Made by a program: the position numbers and the translations under genes
Part shown: in pieces, positions 25,901-35,901 of the stretch
How positions within the stretch are numbered: position 1 is the stretch's first letter
How the letters are laid out: each line of letters opens with the position of its first letter
The notes under the pieces: model-generated
Databases searched by the model: none
What the model was told of the DNA's origin: nothing
The model's input: the letters and a program-made list of their open reading frames with translations, nothing else
Origin: Micropterix aruncella
Lineage: Eukaryota; Arthropoda; Insecta; Lepidoptera; Micropterigidae
NCBI GenBank assembly: GCA_944548615.1
Contig: OX155960.1
Span: forward strand, 12,214,365 to 12,278,364
Direction: 5' to 3'
Length of the DNA: 64,000 bases

Positions 25901-25979
25901 CATCTGGGGTATCCACGCTCATGAATCGGTGTATAAAAAAATATTGGATTATTTCTCTAAGACCGACGCGATACAATGA
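13948..25979 (+). CDS. acid lipase A (lipase-3 like), complete, 5 exons
   Basis: Secreted neutral/acid lipase of the gastric/lysosomal lipase family (alpha/beta-hydrolase), expected to cleave acyl esters of triglycerides or sterols. Exons: 13948-14043, 22175-22379, 22973-23334, 23457-23621, 25575-25979 (410 aa, normal length). A hydrophobic signal peptide (MLKLGHVLLLILEASS) forms most of exon 1. The GYDVWLGNSRG block is at about 108-118. The nucleophile is Ser170 in GHSSG, with Asp347 in VGKNDVLSN and His382 in FSHLDY, so the triad is complete. The oxyanion box reads HALL instead of the usual HGLL (residue 83), and the N-terminus lacks the SPNADQ block of its neighbours. The donor of exon 4 is GTTAGC, unusual but GT. 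It is the most diverged of the three lipases. Intron 1 (8.1 kb) is swollen by LINEs. A polyadenylation hexamer lies at 26075-26080. Confidence 0.88.
14117..17370 (+). mobile_element. Jockey/CR1-like LINE, broken, lipA intron 1
   Basis: The element begins about 70 bp after the lipA exon 1 donor. The endonuclease start reads MQIKVFCINIRSIRKNL then ICLTEAW; after a frameshift, IYRTPSATD and FIVGDINID follow. The reverse transcriptase follows: YRPISLLNNLSKIIEKV, FGFRNGVGTGEAILEV, DLAKAFDTISHKIL, GVPQGSVLGPI and the catalytic YADD at about 16120. The thumb region (EIKYLGIIIDRHLRWE) and C-terminal FGQRHYSFLAPR also remain. At least four stops or frameshifts (14608, 14790, 15551, 15730, 16239) break the ORF. 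The 3' end has AATAAATAAATAAA at about 17345. Exact clade not determined. Confidence 0.8.
17395..17512. repeat. inverted pair of hammerhead-like (Penelope-type) motifs
   Basis: The two halves (about 17398-17446 and 17460-17505) are inverted relative to each other. The right half on the plus strand reads CTGAAGA, a 6-bp stem GAAGCC/GGCTTC closing on ACG, then GAAAC. The left half on the minus strand reads CTGAAGA, GGAG...CTCC, GAAAC. This order (CUGANGA, stem II, GAAAC) is that of the hammerhead ribozyme motif known from Penelope-like element ends. Stem III is not obvious, so self-cleavage is uncertain. Confidence 0.45.
17700..18525 (+). pseudogene. LINE reverse-transcriptase fragments
   Basis: A thumb-region scrap (IKYLGIIIDH) at about 17780 is followed by a second piece with GVPQGSI at about 17918 and YTDDTIFFV at about 18003. 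A tail with FLGLVIDNTVNWKPHINEL and MAYGILLW follows. Frames change repeatedly. This looks like two different truncated LINEs side by side in lipA intron 1. Confidence 0.6.
18750..19910 (-). pseudogene. LINE RT fragment split by a later insertion
   Basis: On the minus strand, TAGVPQGCVPSPLLF and IFISPIAKGLTTSYHL are read from about 19900 to 19800, and YSDDLQIYIHAGPDDLF resumes at about 19235. The rest of the thumb (ISGWGEKHGIIINPAKSQ) follows down to about 18765. The about 560 bp between 19240 and 19800 are foreign to the frame: an AT-rich block starting TTTATTTATTTTA, which looks like the 3' end of another LINE in reverse. Confidence 0.6.
20049..20291 (+). other. unassigned 80-codon frame
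   Basis: A frame with SLNLLPSRARLHNFENIEL and ITDMIGLLLHIPPIYDDY, in lipA intron 1. Its composition is more protein-like than the flanks and the PPIYDDY ending is distinctive, but I do not recognise a family. It may be the end of an old element ORF. Confidence 0.2.
20300..21280. other. lipA intron 1, AT-rich, nothing recognised
   Basis: Low-complexity AT-rich intron. A block near 20890-21010 (GATCTCGGATGGGAATACC and ACAGACAGATAGGCCGACG) has the look of an interspersed repeat but could not be named. Confidence 0.35.
21285..21850. repeat. MITE-like element with internal hairpin
   Basis: The ends share AAGCTATTGCATAGCT (about 21310) and AGCTATGCAATAGCTT (about 21828) next to CCCGCGGTAA and GCCCGCGATA. 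Inside, 21389-21430 and 21441-21482 form a long imperfect inverted repeat (GCGCTCTATCGG ... CCGATAGAGCGC). Non-coding, in lipA intron 1. Confidence 0.5.
22468..22512. repeat. perfect 19-bp hairpin
   Basis: Arms 22468-22486 and 22494-22512 are exact reverse complements around the loop TCGTCTT. It is GC-rich in an AT-rich intron, 90 bp after the lipA exon 2 donor, and marks the edge of a GC-rich repeat copy. Confidence 0.8.
22513..22925 (-). repeat. GC-rich unclassified repeat, partial copy
   Basis: AAGTGGCGTAACTAGAC and CTGAGGTGACGGGTTCGCCC match the copy at 31320-31430 in the same orientation and the 24540-24700 copy in the opposite one. It lies in lipA intron 2, which it nearly fills. No coding sequence could be assigned. 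Confidence 0.6.
24120..24430 (+). repeat. interspersed repeat (GGCCGCCAT family)
   Basis: The block TTCCTATGTCAAAGGGG then CGCTTGGGCAACCG recurs at 34770-34880 in the same orientation and, inverted, at 34330-34500. Non-coding, in lipA intron 4. Confidence 0.55.
24540..25260 (+). repeat. GC-rich unclassified repeat, long copy
   Basis: A 720-bp GC-rich block in lipA intron 4. It aligns by eye, inverted, with 30820-31540 and with 63590-64000 (shared words include CGCGGACCA, GGCTTACGCAGCACGG, CTACCCAGGCTCGCACTTC, TTGACCCGTGAGTGTGACCA). The frames across it are similar in several copies, but no known protein is recognised. Confidence 0.6.
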
Positions 25980-26104
25980 CCGCCAATTTCGCCTCCAACT
26001 GTAACTATTAAAGTAGTAGCACCTAATGCCATCTAATATTAAAGCCTTAAAATTATTGATCGATTATTGGAATCAATAAATTTAGACTGGATGATTTTTA
26101 TTTT

Positions 26105-26395
26105 ATATAGATACTAGCTGGATCCCGCGGTTTTACCCGCGTGGTGATGGAAAATTGTGATAAAATTTTCGTCAAATTTTCAATGTTTTTTATTATTCGG
26201 TTTCATCCCTGCCTCAACTCCCATCCTTAAACCTAGGGATTTCAGCGCGGTTGCCATTCTCCTAACAAAAAAAGGAATAGACTGGACTTCATCAACAGAG
26301 GATATTTGAGTTTAAACCTTAGTAAATTAATGCCAAATTATGAACATTTATTATTAAAACGCCAGGTTCGTACCTCCCACTAAAATAATGGCTAA
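26105..26395 (+). repeat. retroelement 3' end (RTE type)
   Basis: It begins ACTAGCTGGATCCCGCGGTT and continues TTACCCGCGTGGTGATGG, the same opening as the element at 2410. It lies between the convergent 3' ends of lipA and lipB. No ORF. Confidence 0.5.
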
Positions 26396-26399
26396 TTGG

Positions 26400-26530
26400 T
26401 AGGGAAGGGGGGGGAGGAGGAGGTCAAAGGGGGTAGAATGGTTTGAAGGGGGGTGGGGTGTTGAAGGGGGTTGGGGGGGGGTGGGTTTAGGGCTTAGACG
26501 CTCGGGGGGTTGTCTCCTTGCCGGGAAAGT
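26400..26530 (+). other. G-run tract between convergent lipase 3' ends
   Basis: About 85 bp with at least eight runs of four or more G on the plus strand, capable on paper of forming G-quadruplexes. The distal part (GGTTGTCTCCTTGCCGGGAAA) is related to blocks at 44735 and 57765, so it is probably the end of an interspersed repeat. Confidence 0.6.
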
Positions 26531-26701
26531 CTAGGGGTGACACAAGCGATGTTTTGCTGTATTTGTCAAACTCTTCATATAGGTTAAGTTAGCATCTACA
26601 CGCAAGCAATGTTCATGCAATAGGTTAGCTGTAAAATATTGCCTGCAGGAGATAACCTCGTCTTTTCTTAAGAATGATGCGTTATTATTAGGTATTTTCA
26701 T

Positions 26702-26707
26702 TTTATT
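26702..26707 (-). terminator. putative lipB polyadenylation signal
   Basis: AATAAA on the minus strand, 52 bp after the lipB stop codon. Hexamer identity and distance are the only evidence. Confidence 0.4.
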
Positions 26708-26759
26708 ATTAATGTACATCGGCGTTTTGTATGAAGACTTATCGCTTTTTAGCAGACTC

Positions 26760-29700
26760 TTACTCGTATCGTTTTATAAGGTCTAGGACACGATCGTACA
26801 ACAGTTTCTTGGCATCTTTGGCGTAGATGAAATCGAGGTGGTTGAATTTGTCCAGAGGCACTCTGAACTTGCCGATAGGTCTGGCCAGGCCTTCGAAGAG
26901 ACGATGGACGTCGCCCACGTCGGCCATCCAGTCGTTGTCGCTGTAGTGGAGAGCCACTGGGGCGCTGATCGAGTCCAGGCGATAGACCGGCGGTTTCGTC
27001 GAGCCGTACTTGAGAAGGTTCTTGACGCGGCCGTGGTCGAACTGCCTGAAGGAACGGTCGTTGACGCCCTGGGCGTAGTGGACCAGCTGTTTCGTGGACG
27101 CGCCGGCGGGGGCGTGGCCGACGTACAACGGCAGCATTGTCTACAACACAACGACAGATTAAGGTAGGGACAGACTGAGCCCACGTACGCGATTCAACGC
27201 CCCCACGTTAGTGTGCACACTTAGTGCCGGATTATCCAAGTACGCAGAGGTCTTTGAGCACTACGCCTTTTATGGGTCCTGCGATAAGGGATCATTAGAA
27301 TGATATATTTTTAAATAATTTGTAATAAAAAAAAATATTGAATTGAAATTCTAAGGAGAAAATAATGAATTAACTTTTTGCTCCTACTAATAGTAAAATT
27401 GTTATAAACTATCGTCAGTTGACCGCTGCCAGCATATGCGATCGTATTTTGTTTATATGGGCATCTTCGCTACGCGTCATAATCATTGTCAGAAATGATT
27501 AGCGGCCCACTTTACCGGTGCCATCGTTTTTTACTTATATGCAGGTTTATTCTACACCATATTGTCCTCAGAATATGTCAATCCGGCACTGCGCACACTT
27601 GTCACACGTATGCAACGTATATATGGCATCAGATCTCCTGAGCAGTTACCTGCTCAGGAGATGCACATATATTGTGTACAATATGTTTTCTGATTCCGAG
27701 AGTGAGTTTGAGATCGATTTACTCAGTTTGTTATTTTTAAATTAATATGTCCGCACCAAAAAAAAAAAGTTAAGAAAATGAGATTTTGGACTTTTGAGAT
27801 TAATAGCCGACAAATGGTATGACGATCACAGAGCTGAGAGCTCTGTGATCGTCTAACTGTGACGTCACCCTCGGCAACGGATTTCTGTGCTTGCAGAGAG
27901 CAAGTCATCTACAGCCATCAACCATAACAGAAAGAACTTAAGGTCGATAAAAAGATAATATGCTGTTTCAGCATTTTGCTATTTAAGTTTTTAGTTGTGG
28001 AAAAACAGACTTACGTACCTTATTTAATTGATCAATACTATATCCGCATAGTATAAATAGCGTGTTGGAGCATATTGATTGAAATATACCATTTTCTTTG
28101 CAAATAAGTCCTCCAACTTTGGACAGAAAATCAGTTTTCGGCAGAAACTCATTCAATCCCACCAATTTCATCAATTTCTGAAATTTTAATGCAGAAAATT
28201 AGAGATAAGCGAAGTCTGCTGTCGATGAAATGCGGCCTAATATTAAGAAATCTAAATTTATTCAATGTTATTTCAGGCATTTTGAAGACTTAAAAAAATA
28301 CATTACAATCTTGATCTTATTCATGATCTACAAATTCATGGCGATGGATTTTTTAGAGGTAGTAAGTAATTGACAGCAAATTGCAATTGGCGATCCAAAT
28401 TGACCTTTTAGGTAATTGTGTAGCTCCATTAGACTATGGGTCTTCAACCTGCGGCAGTACAGACCTAAGAAAGTACAGACCTAAGTGACGCCGCTTAGTT
28501 GGCCGTGTTTATTTGCGGCGTTGACGTTAATTTTGCTGTTACTGAAGAAATGGCTGCTCTTGTTTAAATGAAAGGCCGGACAATAGGATAGGTATGATTT
28601 GCTGGAATCGTTTAAAACCGTCATAAACCTCCATTTATCAAATTTATCCGGGATCTTTACAACCGGAGCACTGTCTATGGTTGGTAAAAACAAAGGACTT
28701 GTTGCTTAAAAAAATCGATTTCTCTTTCGTAGAGTACTACTGCAATATCCATCATGAAAATCTAAGTGCAAAGTCTGTTAATATTCAAGACATCATGAGT
28801 GCTGTGGTAAAAACTGTTGACTTCATCAAATATCGAGGCCTAAACCACAGGCAAATTCAGAAAATCTTAATAGAAACGAAAGCTGAATATGGTGATAAAA
28901 CTTAACTATGTGATGTTCGCTGGCTCAGTAGAGGGAAAACGTTAAAACGTGTGTTTGATTTGCGGAAGGAAATTGCAGCATGTATGCAAAGTAAGCATGG
29001 CTGAGTGATTTGGGTTTTCTTACTGACATTACATCACATTTCAATGATTTAAATAAGAAGCTGCAAAGAAAGGATACATGATCTATTTGATGCTTTAAAA
29101 GCGTCTGAACTGAAGTTGGACGTGTGGATCAATCAATTTAAAAAATGTTACCACGCATTTTCCACATTTGTCGTCTTCCCAAATTTCAAACACGGACAAA
29201 TATATTACTGCGCTGCAAGTTCTGAAAACACAATTCGACTCACGTTTTACCGATTTCCGGAAAAAGTACACGACTCTGAATTTGTTTACTCGGTCATTCA
29301 GCGTTTCTGTCGAATATGTCCCTGAAGAACTTAGAGTATACTCTAAGCTGAAGAAGTACAGATGGAATTGATAGAGTTGCAGTGCAACTCTACGTTGGAA
29401 GATAAGTTTAATTTAGGTTTGCTCGAGTTTTATTCAAAGTACATCCCTATTTCTGATTTTGCTAAAATCAGAGATCATGATCTGAAATTGACATCTCCTT
29501 TTGGGCATCACATAACTATGCGAGCAGTTATTTTCTCGAAGGAAAAATGTAAAGTCCAAGGTAAGAACCAGAATCACTGATGTTAACCTTGAGACCAGTT
29601 TGAGAATTACAACGACCGCAATAGGGGCAGATATTGATAAAATAGTTAAGAGTGAACAATGTCAAACATCTCATTGATTGAATTTTATTAAAAAAATTGG

Positions 29701-32700
29701 TTTGTAAAATTGTATACTAAATAACACCAACGCTTATTGATTTTCAATTACAATATTTTATTTCTGTTGCGGCCCACCGAACCAAAATCAAAGTATTGTC
29801 GGCCTTGACTTCAAAAAGGTTGAAGACCCCTGCATTAGACTGTAAAATATGCAATTGTTCTGATTTTGCAGCAGCGAAATGGGTGCGTTTCGCTTATTTC
29901 AACTTCCTGGTGACGTATGGACTTGAATTTTGGGGGAATGCTGCGACTAGCTGACGAATTTCTATTCTGTAAATGAGATCATTCCGAAGCTTCTATCGAT
30001 TGCAGAATAGAATTCTATGCGAAGAATATTTCATCGACGCAGAAATAATTACTGCGCATTCGGCTTCTTCTGTAGGGTATAGCAGGGACGGTTGAATTAC
30101 AGGGACAGTTGAAATAGGACAATCTATCACTCTAACCCTATCTAGTCTATTCTATAATCTAGTTCCTTTACATTGTATTAATGTTAGCAAAAACATGCGA
30201 GTTATGTTACCCTCCTTTGCAGTCATCGGTGAACCGCCGTCACGGCTGAACGTGTGTCCGACTTATTAAACTGAAGAACAGAACTCACCTCCAAAATATT
30301 GGCGACCGGAGCCAAAAATCTGACTAGGGGACTTTTCATGTTTTCCATGTACGCCACCGGAGCGAGAGCGTGCATGGACTTAAATTTGGAATTATATTCT
30401 GGTCTGGTCGAAGCGAGGACGAAGAACGAAGTGCTTCCTTGAGAATGACCAGCGTAGTGGATCTTGAGCTGACCCGTTTGCGCAATGACGTAATCCACCA
30501 TCGTCGCCAGGTCTGTGTGGCCGATCTGATGCCAGCTGAAGTCCCAGAACTTGGACTTCGAAGTTGCTAAAGACTTGTGTTTGCGGGAATAGTAGTTTCC
30601 TCTGGCGTTCCCGAGCCATACGTCGTAGCCGGCGTCCGCGAGAATATAACCTGAAAATATTAGGAATAAGATAAAACGTACAGGGTACCGGTCGAACCGA
30701 CAATGTGGGAAATTATTGTCCCGAGCGCGCGTTCTGTTCTTTCCTAGTTCCTATGTTTGGATACAATGTTCGATTATTTCGTTATATCGTTCTGTCGTTC
30801 GCTGTTTAGAAAGCTAATGGGCTCAGTGCAGTTGGCCCATTAGGATCCATGTGTTAGGGTCGGCCAACTGACGGGTCAGCACTCACCCGGTAGCATTCAA
30901 AAACAGTTGCGCACCCGGGTAGGACTATGTGCCCGCGGGCCGGTTTCCCCTGGGAATCGTACTTCGGTCGCTCCTGGAAGGCTTGCGCGCCGTGCGGCGT
31001 CAGCCAATCGACTGTTTACGACAGATAATTGTTTCCTATAGAGCCAGGGTTGTTGTTGACTTTGTGGCAGCCGCTGTTGAAACGACCATTCGGCTACCCT
31101 ATACCTGGTGAACAGCCGGGGAAAGGACGCCGTGATCCGCGATAGATTCGGTAGACACCGAATCACCGCAACACAAGGGAGACGACCGCGCAAGCGACCT
31201 CGAACCCGAAACCAGTAGGGATGCCAGACAAATCTGGCTGTAACTGCAAGTAAGGGCACGAGTGCTGGCCAGCTGCGTGCAAACCCGGCCTCGCGATAAG
31301 GCGTTGGTCTCTTACGAGCAAGTGGCGTAACTAGACAATAGACTGTTTCGTCGAAGTCTTCTACGTTCACCTCACGGGAGACAGAACGATCAATATCGTG
31401 AAATCTTTCTGAGGTGACGGGTTCGCCCGTTTTAGTCGACACCTCCATGTGTCGTTTGCTGTTTTGCGCATAAGCGGTAGTCCTGCCGTCAGGTGATTTG
31501 TATAGTCTTTTTCCTCGAAGGTGTGTAAGAGCTGCGTATCGCATTAGGCGGTTTGACGATAGTCCGGTTTTATGTTTGTTTGTGATTCCGATTGTGTTTC
31601 CTATGCTGATTTAAGCTAAGCTCGTCGATTATTTATGTCGTGTCTAGAGGGGTAGATCATTTCGCTGACATTGCACTTCGTCTACGTCTCATTTTCCCCC
31701 GAATTCACATCGCACTACGATACGTACGCTACCTCCGTATGCACCTGCTTTTTCTGCTCGGCTATTATCTTTGTTAGTCTTTATTTCTTCCTCGGCTGGT
31801 TTCTAGTGGGGTCGTCCTAGTACCAGATCCCTTGGGCGACTGACTGTGGGCCGATGAAGTTCTACGGTGGCGATAGCTAGCATCGACTATCATGGTTGTT
31901 TAGGGCGCGGCGCGGACGGCTGCAATGAGCTGACGAAGGAGGCAGGAAAGGAAAAGAATCATGCAAACAACCACTTAAATATAGCACCTGAAGGAACACC
32001 TTTATTTTCCCAAATCAATCAATGTGAATAACACAAACAAAGCAATGCATTATATTAGTCTGCAAGCTATTCAGCAAAAAATAACATAAACCACCACGAA
32101 GAAACCACAGAGATTTCAATCGGGAACGGTATGTCTTAGTGAACAAAATTAAAAGCGCTGGTGAATGAGAGAATAATTTAAATACTTACCAAAGCCATTA
32201 CCAGGTCCGTTCAAAATCCAGTCAGCCGAAGACGACAGGAGTCCGTGCATTAGAAAAACGACCGACCTATTTCCTCCGGTATTATCCTCGGCCCTACCAT
32301 GGGGAATCCTGTGCATTTCCAGAATGTAGCCATCGTTCGTTTCCACTTTGTGAATTTCTATAGGGTAGCCATACTTCCGAGCAAGACCTGGCTGGATAAG
32401 GCGGAGTTTGTATTAAATACTGAGCTGTCACAAATTAGCAAAAGATTAACATCTAGGTAGATGGTGGGATCTAATCTAACTAAGACCCATGTGTGTAGAG
32501 TCGGCCAAACGCACAGGTCAACAGCCATCCGGCGGCCTCCCCATAGACGTGCGGGCCAGGGTAGGACTGGGTAGGACAGGGTAGGCCTGCGGGTCAGTTT
32601 CCCCTAGGATTAAACCTTCGGGCGCTCCTGGACGAGTTACATCTAGTGGCGAGTTACAACAAAGCGGGTTCCATAAAAACCTTCTCCATGAAAAAATACA

Positions 32701-33948
32701 TATGCTAGTACATTACATTACATTTACGTCGTGTCCAATTGGCGGCTAAAACCGCTCTTGGACGTGTCAAAATATTTGTGTTTTAAGTAGTTAGTATCAT
32801 TACTACTTTAATCTTTACTTAACATACATATATTAATTAAAAACATATAGATAGTATCTAAGAAACTTTGGAACCTACTAAAAGTTATTCGTCGTAGAAT
32901 CGTATTACAAAACAAATTATTTAATAAAATAATCAATAATTCTAATGGTTACCTACTACAATAATTAAAATAGTCAGTTAAAAAGTTGAATAATCAAAGC
33001 AGAAGCCTAACAATTGAAATAGTCAATAAATCGAATACATACGTTCTAAAAACTGTACATAGTAACATCCAAAGTAGTAAGTAAATTGTTAAATAGTCAA
33101 ACTAATGCTAAATCTTACATTTAAATACTAAAAGTACATATATAATTATCATTCAAATTGGTACAATATTTGCAAAGTCATGGCCCTCGAATTCGGTCAG
33201 ATTATAGAAAGGATGGCCTATCAGCATCTCCTTGATGTTTTTTTTAAATTGTTTGCCCTCCAGTTGTTTGATAGTGGTAGGGAGTAAATTGTAGAATTTA
33301 ATGCTAAGGTATAAGTAGCTCTTCTGTACTTTTGCCAGTCTTGTTCGGGGCACGCATAAAAGAAAATTACCGCGTGTATGGTGAGAGTGAATGTCCGCTC
33401 TAGTAGCGGTTTCTGTTAGGTGCGGTCTTGCATACATTAAGCACTGGTATATGAACGCCGAATACATGGTCATTATCTTTGCCTTAGTATGTGCCAACTT
33501 TCATGGTGATCGGTTAAACGGTATCGGAATCTATTAAGCTCAGACAGACATGTTTATATCTATATACATATATTACTTTGTGCACGCAAGTAAAAGCGTG
33601 TATATCGGGTGGGGCCTTGAAGTCACCCCTTAAGAATTATATCCAGGAGAGGAAGGAAGAAGACTATGTGCATTAATTCTTGACATGATGTTTAATGCGA
33701 GCTTTTAAAATACATGAGCGACTATCTGGTGGACGAATATTGCACTTGAATATTTACAATATGTCTGTGAATATTTATAACAAGAAATCACTTACGCCAT
33801 CCAAACGAGCATCTTCTAATATGCTGTTAGAGAATCTCTCCTTTGAATTTTTCGCAAGTTCGTCTATTTGGTCCGCATTAGGAGAACGTCTGGCACAGAC
33901 AAACGCCTGGCTAAAGCAAACCGCCAAAATCAAACTCTTGTTTATCAT
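26760..33948 (-). CDS. acid lipase B (lipase-3 like), complete, 5 exons
   Basis: Secreted acid/neutral lipase of the gastric lipase family. Exons on the minus strand: 33948-33796, 32391-32190, 30650-30289, 28177-28019, 27140-26760 (418 aa). Phases are 0, 1, 0, 0, as in lipA and lipC. Signal peptide MINKSLILAVCFSQAFVCA is followed by SPNADQIDEL and EDARLDG at the first junction. The oxyanion box HGLLSSSADW starts at about 100. GYDVWLGNARGNYYSRKH is in exon 3. The nucleophile is Ser188 in GHSQG, with Asp362 (SDNDWMADV) and His393 (FNHLDF), so all catalytic residues are present. The start at 33948 is chosen because a TATAAAAG lies about 40 bp upstream; the ATG 33 bp further up would fall between TATA box and start site. 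It is convergent with lipA and divergent from lipC, and closer to lipC in sequence. Confidence 0.92.
27141..28018. other. lipB intron 4 with two perfect hairpins
   Basis: Intron with no coding signal. Two perfect stem-loops stand out: arms 27633-27645/27650-27662 (13 bp, loop TTAC) and arms 27821-27835/27839-27853 (15 bp, loop GAG). Confidence 0.6.
28436..29832 (+). mobile_element. hAT element, ZBED5-like transposase relic
   Basis: It is flanked by the 8-bp duplication CATTAGAC (28428-28435 and 29833-29840), as in hAT elements. The terminal repeats are TATGGGTCTTCAACC and its partner GGTTGAAGACCCCTG. On the plus strand the frames give HHENLSAKSVNIQDIM, FIKYRGLNHRQIQKIL, EYGD, CDVRWLSRGKTLKRV and FDALKASELKLDVWINQ, the order seen in ZBED5/SCAND3-like hAT-derived proteins. 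Stops at about 28903 and 29003 and several frameshifts disable it. It sits in lipB intron 3. Confidence 0.75.
30820..31545 (-). repeat. GC-rich unclassified repeat, long copy with open frame
   Basis: Same family as 24540-25260 (inverted) and 63590-64000 (same orientation). On the minus strand a 215-codon frame (31544-30897) runs through almost the whole copy, containing AYAQNSKRHMEVSTKTGEP and RSVSREVNVEDFDETVYCL. I know no family with this sequence. The open frame may be chance in GC-rich DNA or the end of an element protein. Located in lipB intron 2. Confidence 0.5.
31546..32150. other. lipB intron 2 remainder
   Basis: Mixed-composition intron with no coding frame or clear repeat ends recognised. 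Confidence 0.35.
32480..32640 (-). repeat. GC-rich unclassified repeat, fragment
   Basis: AGAGTCGGCCAAACGCACAG, GCGGCCTCCCCATAGACGTG and GTTTCCCCTAGGAT correspond to the terminal part of the copies at 30850-30960 and 63660-63770, in the same orientation. It lies in lipB intron 1. Confidence 0.5.
32690..33540 (-). mobile_element. LINE 3' end, C-terminal ORF2 and UTR
   Basis: On the minus strand (33497-33153) the frame reads FIYQCLMYARPHLTETATR, HSHHTRGNFLLCVPRTRLAK, YLYLSIKFYNLLPTTIKQL and KKNIKEMLIGHPFYNL, a typical C-terminus of LINE ORF2. It is followed by about 450 bp of AT-rich 3' UTR. 5' truncated, in lipB intron 1. Confidence 0.7.
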
Positions 33949-33984
33949 GGTGTGATCGACTTGGACACGATCAACGCTCAATTC

Positions 33985-33992
33985 CTTTTATA
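33985..33992 (-). promoter_or_regulatory. lipB TATA box
   Basis: TATAAAAG on the minus strand, about 40 bp before the lipB ATG. An AGATAAG and an AGATAACG on the same strand lie about 20-45 bp further upstream and resemble GATA-factor sites. Function is inferred from position. Confidence 0.5.
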
Positions 33993-34261
33993 CAACAAAC
34001 CAATCGTTATCTTTGATCGAACTTATCTTCGGCTATTATGAAATTGCCGTACTTCACAAATAAAAAAACAACACTAATTTTGTCTATAACTTAAGTATGA
34101 AACTATTACTCGATATCGCCAGTTTTAATCCGGCGATTATCTGCTGCATTGTCCGTTTTCTTATCAAATATTGTTAGGTATCTATGCTACTCTCTATAAC
34201 AATTATAAAATGCTGTAACGTAAAAAGGACAAATGTGGGAAAGTGACAAGGGTAATTTACT

Positions 34262-35010
34262 ATGTTACATTTTTGTATTATCGTAAAAACAAATAGTCCA
34301 GTTGAAAAATCGAGAAAAGCTCTCCGTTTTACTTTTAGAAGCAAATCATATTTTGGGCAACAGGTCTTTTCCCTATATTTCGAACCTGCTGAATTTAAAA
34401 ATGCCGGTTGCCCAAGTGAAATGCCGACCGGAAGTGAGGTATCCAAGATGGCCGCCAATATGGCGCCGAACCGGAAATCGGCGCTGTAAAACCCTCCTTT
34501 GGTATAGGAATGCTTCCAGAGCTCTTGTGTTCCATTTTCGAAAAGATTTGAATTAAAGTTTAGCTCGTTTGATTTCAAGTTATTTTTTAAATACTCATGT
34601 TTAAAAACATATATCGAGACACTTCACACCCGTTTTCATGACAAAACAGAGCGATATGGGGATGTCGCCATCTTGGCCGCGATTTTGATAAACCATACCA
34701 ATATTTTTGACAGTGTATTTTCAAATTCCCCGTGCTCAAAAATATACATCTAGACATTTTGGATGCATTCCTATGTCAAAGGGGTCTTTACAACGCCGAT
34801 TTCAAGTTTCGACGCTATATTGACCGCCGCTATATCTTGGATATCTCACTTTCGGTCAGGATTTCGCTTGGGCAACCGTCATTTTCGGATTCAGCATGGT
34901 TTTATAGGGAGAAAATACTGGTTGCCCAAAAGTTATATGATTTGCTTCTAAAAGTTAGTTTTTGCAGAAAATTTGACTGGACTAAAAGTAAATTTGTACG
35001 AAAAATATTT
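34262..35010. repeat. inverted pair of GGCCGCCAT-family repeats
   Basis: The copy at about 34290-34500 is inverted relative to the copy at about 34745-34990. Both contain TTGCTTCTAAAAGT-type ends, GCTTGGGCAACCG and the CCGGAAG block. Together they make an imperfect foldback. A third copy is at 24230-24430. Non-coding. Confidence 0.5.
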
Positions 35011-35899
35011 ATTTACCTAAAATATTGACCCCTATTATCTATGTAGTTATGTTGTTTTAATGCCTATATAGAACTGTCATGTACAGTAATTAATGTTAAT
35101 ATGATGTACCTATTACATATTGTTAAAAAGCTGCTCTTACCATAAATTTTAAGTTATATACTAGCTTCTGCCCGCAGCTACGTCCGCGTCAAAGAAAATT
35201 TTCGCCAGTGGCATAATATTCTCTCAAAACCCTAAAAAAGTACCCAAATGCCTATGTGCTAATCCAAGATATAGTTTATGTAAACTTTATTGAGAGTTAA
35301 ATTTCAATATCAAATTATATTAATTTGTCAAATCAAATCAAGTGTATTGTCCTCAAAATCTTATCGGGTCAATCCATTTTAAATCACAAAGGCAATGAGC
35401 CTCAACATTTCTTTCCTTGTTTTTTTTGCATGTGTTTCTATAGGTAGACTTTTTAGATATTGACCTGAGCATATTGATGTTAAACGGCTTTCGGCCAGTT
35501 TTGAAGAGCTCTACAAAATAAAGGAGTTCGATCTCAGGACTAAAACCTTTACTGCAGGTAGTTAGTTAAGTAAGTATTCAATACAGGAATAATATATTAT
35601 CAGTGAGTCTTGTTTCCGCCATTAAAAAAAATGGTGATAAAAAGTAAAGATTGATATTTTTTACCGAGTTTTACAGAAAGAGTTCGACTAATTTAATGCA
35701 CGATATAATAATTTTAAAAACTATATCCCAAAGTTCATTTCATGCCAAATATATTGGTTTTTGAATTATTTCGATATCTTTATAAACAAATTAGCAATTA
35801 GACTTTCCGCAAACCATATTTTTCATCAAAATTTACCCAAACGCTATTTTAAAATGGCTGCCAAAAAAAAATATGGCTTATATTTTTTTCGTAGACTGT
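35011..35899. other. intergenic lipB-lipC, AT-rich
   Basis: A short retroelement opening (ACTAGCTTCTGCCCGCAGCT) is at about 35161. The rest is AT-rich with no gene. Confidence 0.4.
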
Positions 35900-35901
35900 T
35901 A

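Noticed and set aside
26838..27167. Plus-strand frame of 109 codons over lipB exon 5
   Set aside because: Antisense shadow of the lipase exon, with no motif of its own.
28481..28693. Minus-strand frame inside the hAT element
   Set aside because: The hAT protein reads on the plus strand; no known domain on the minus strand.
34174..34578. Frames of 75-134 codons on both strands at 34.2-34.6 kb
   Set aside because: They cover an interspersed repeat with copies at 24.2 and 34.8 kb that do not preserve the frames.
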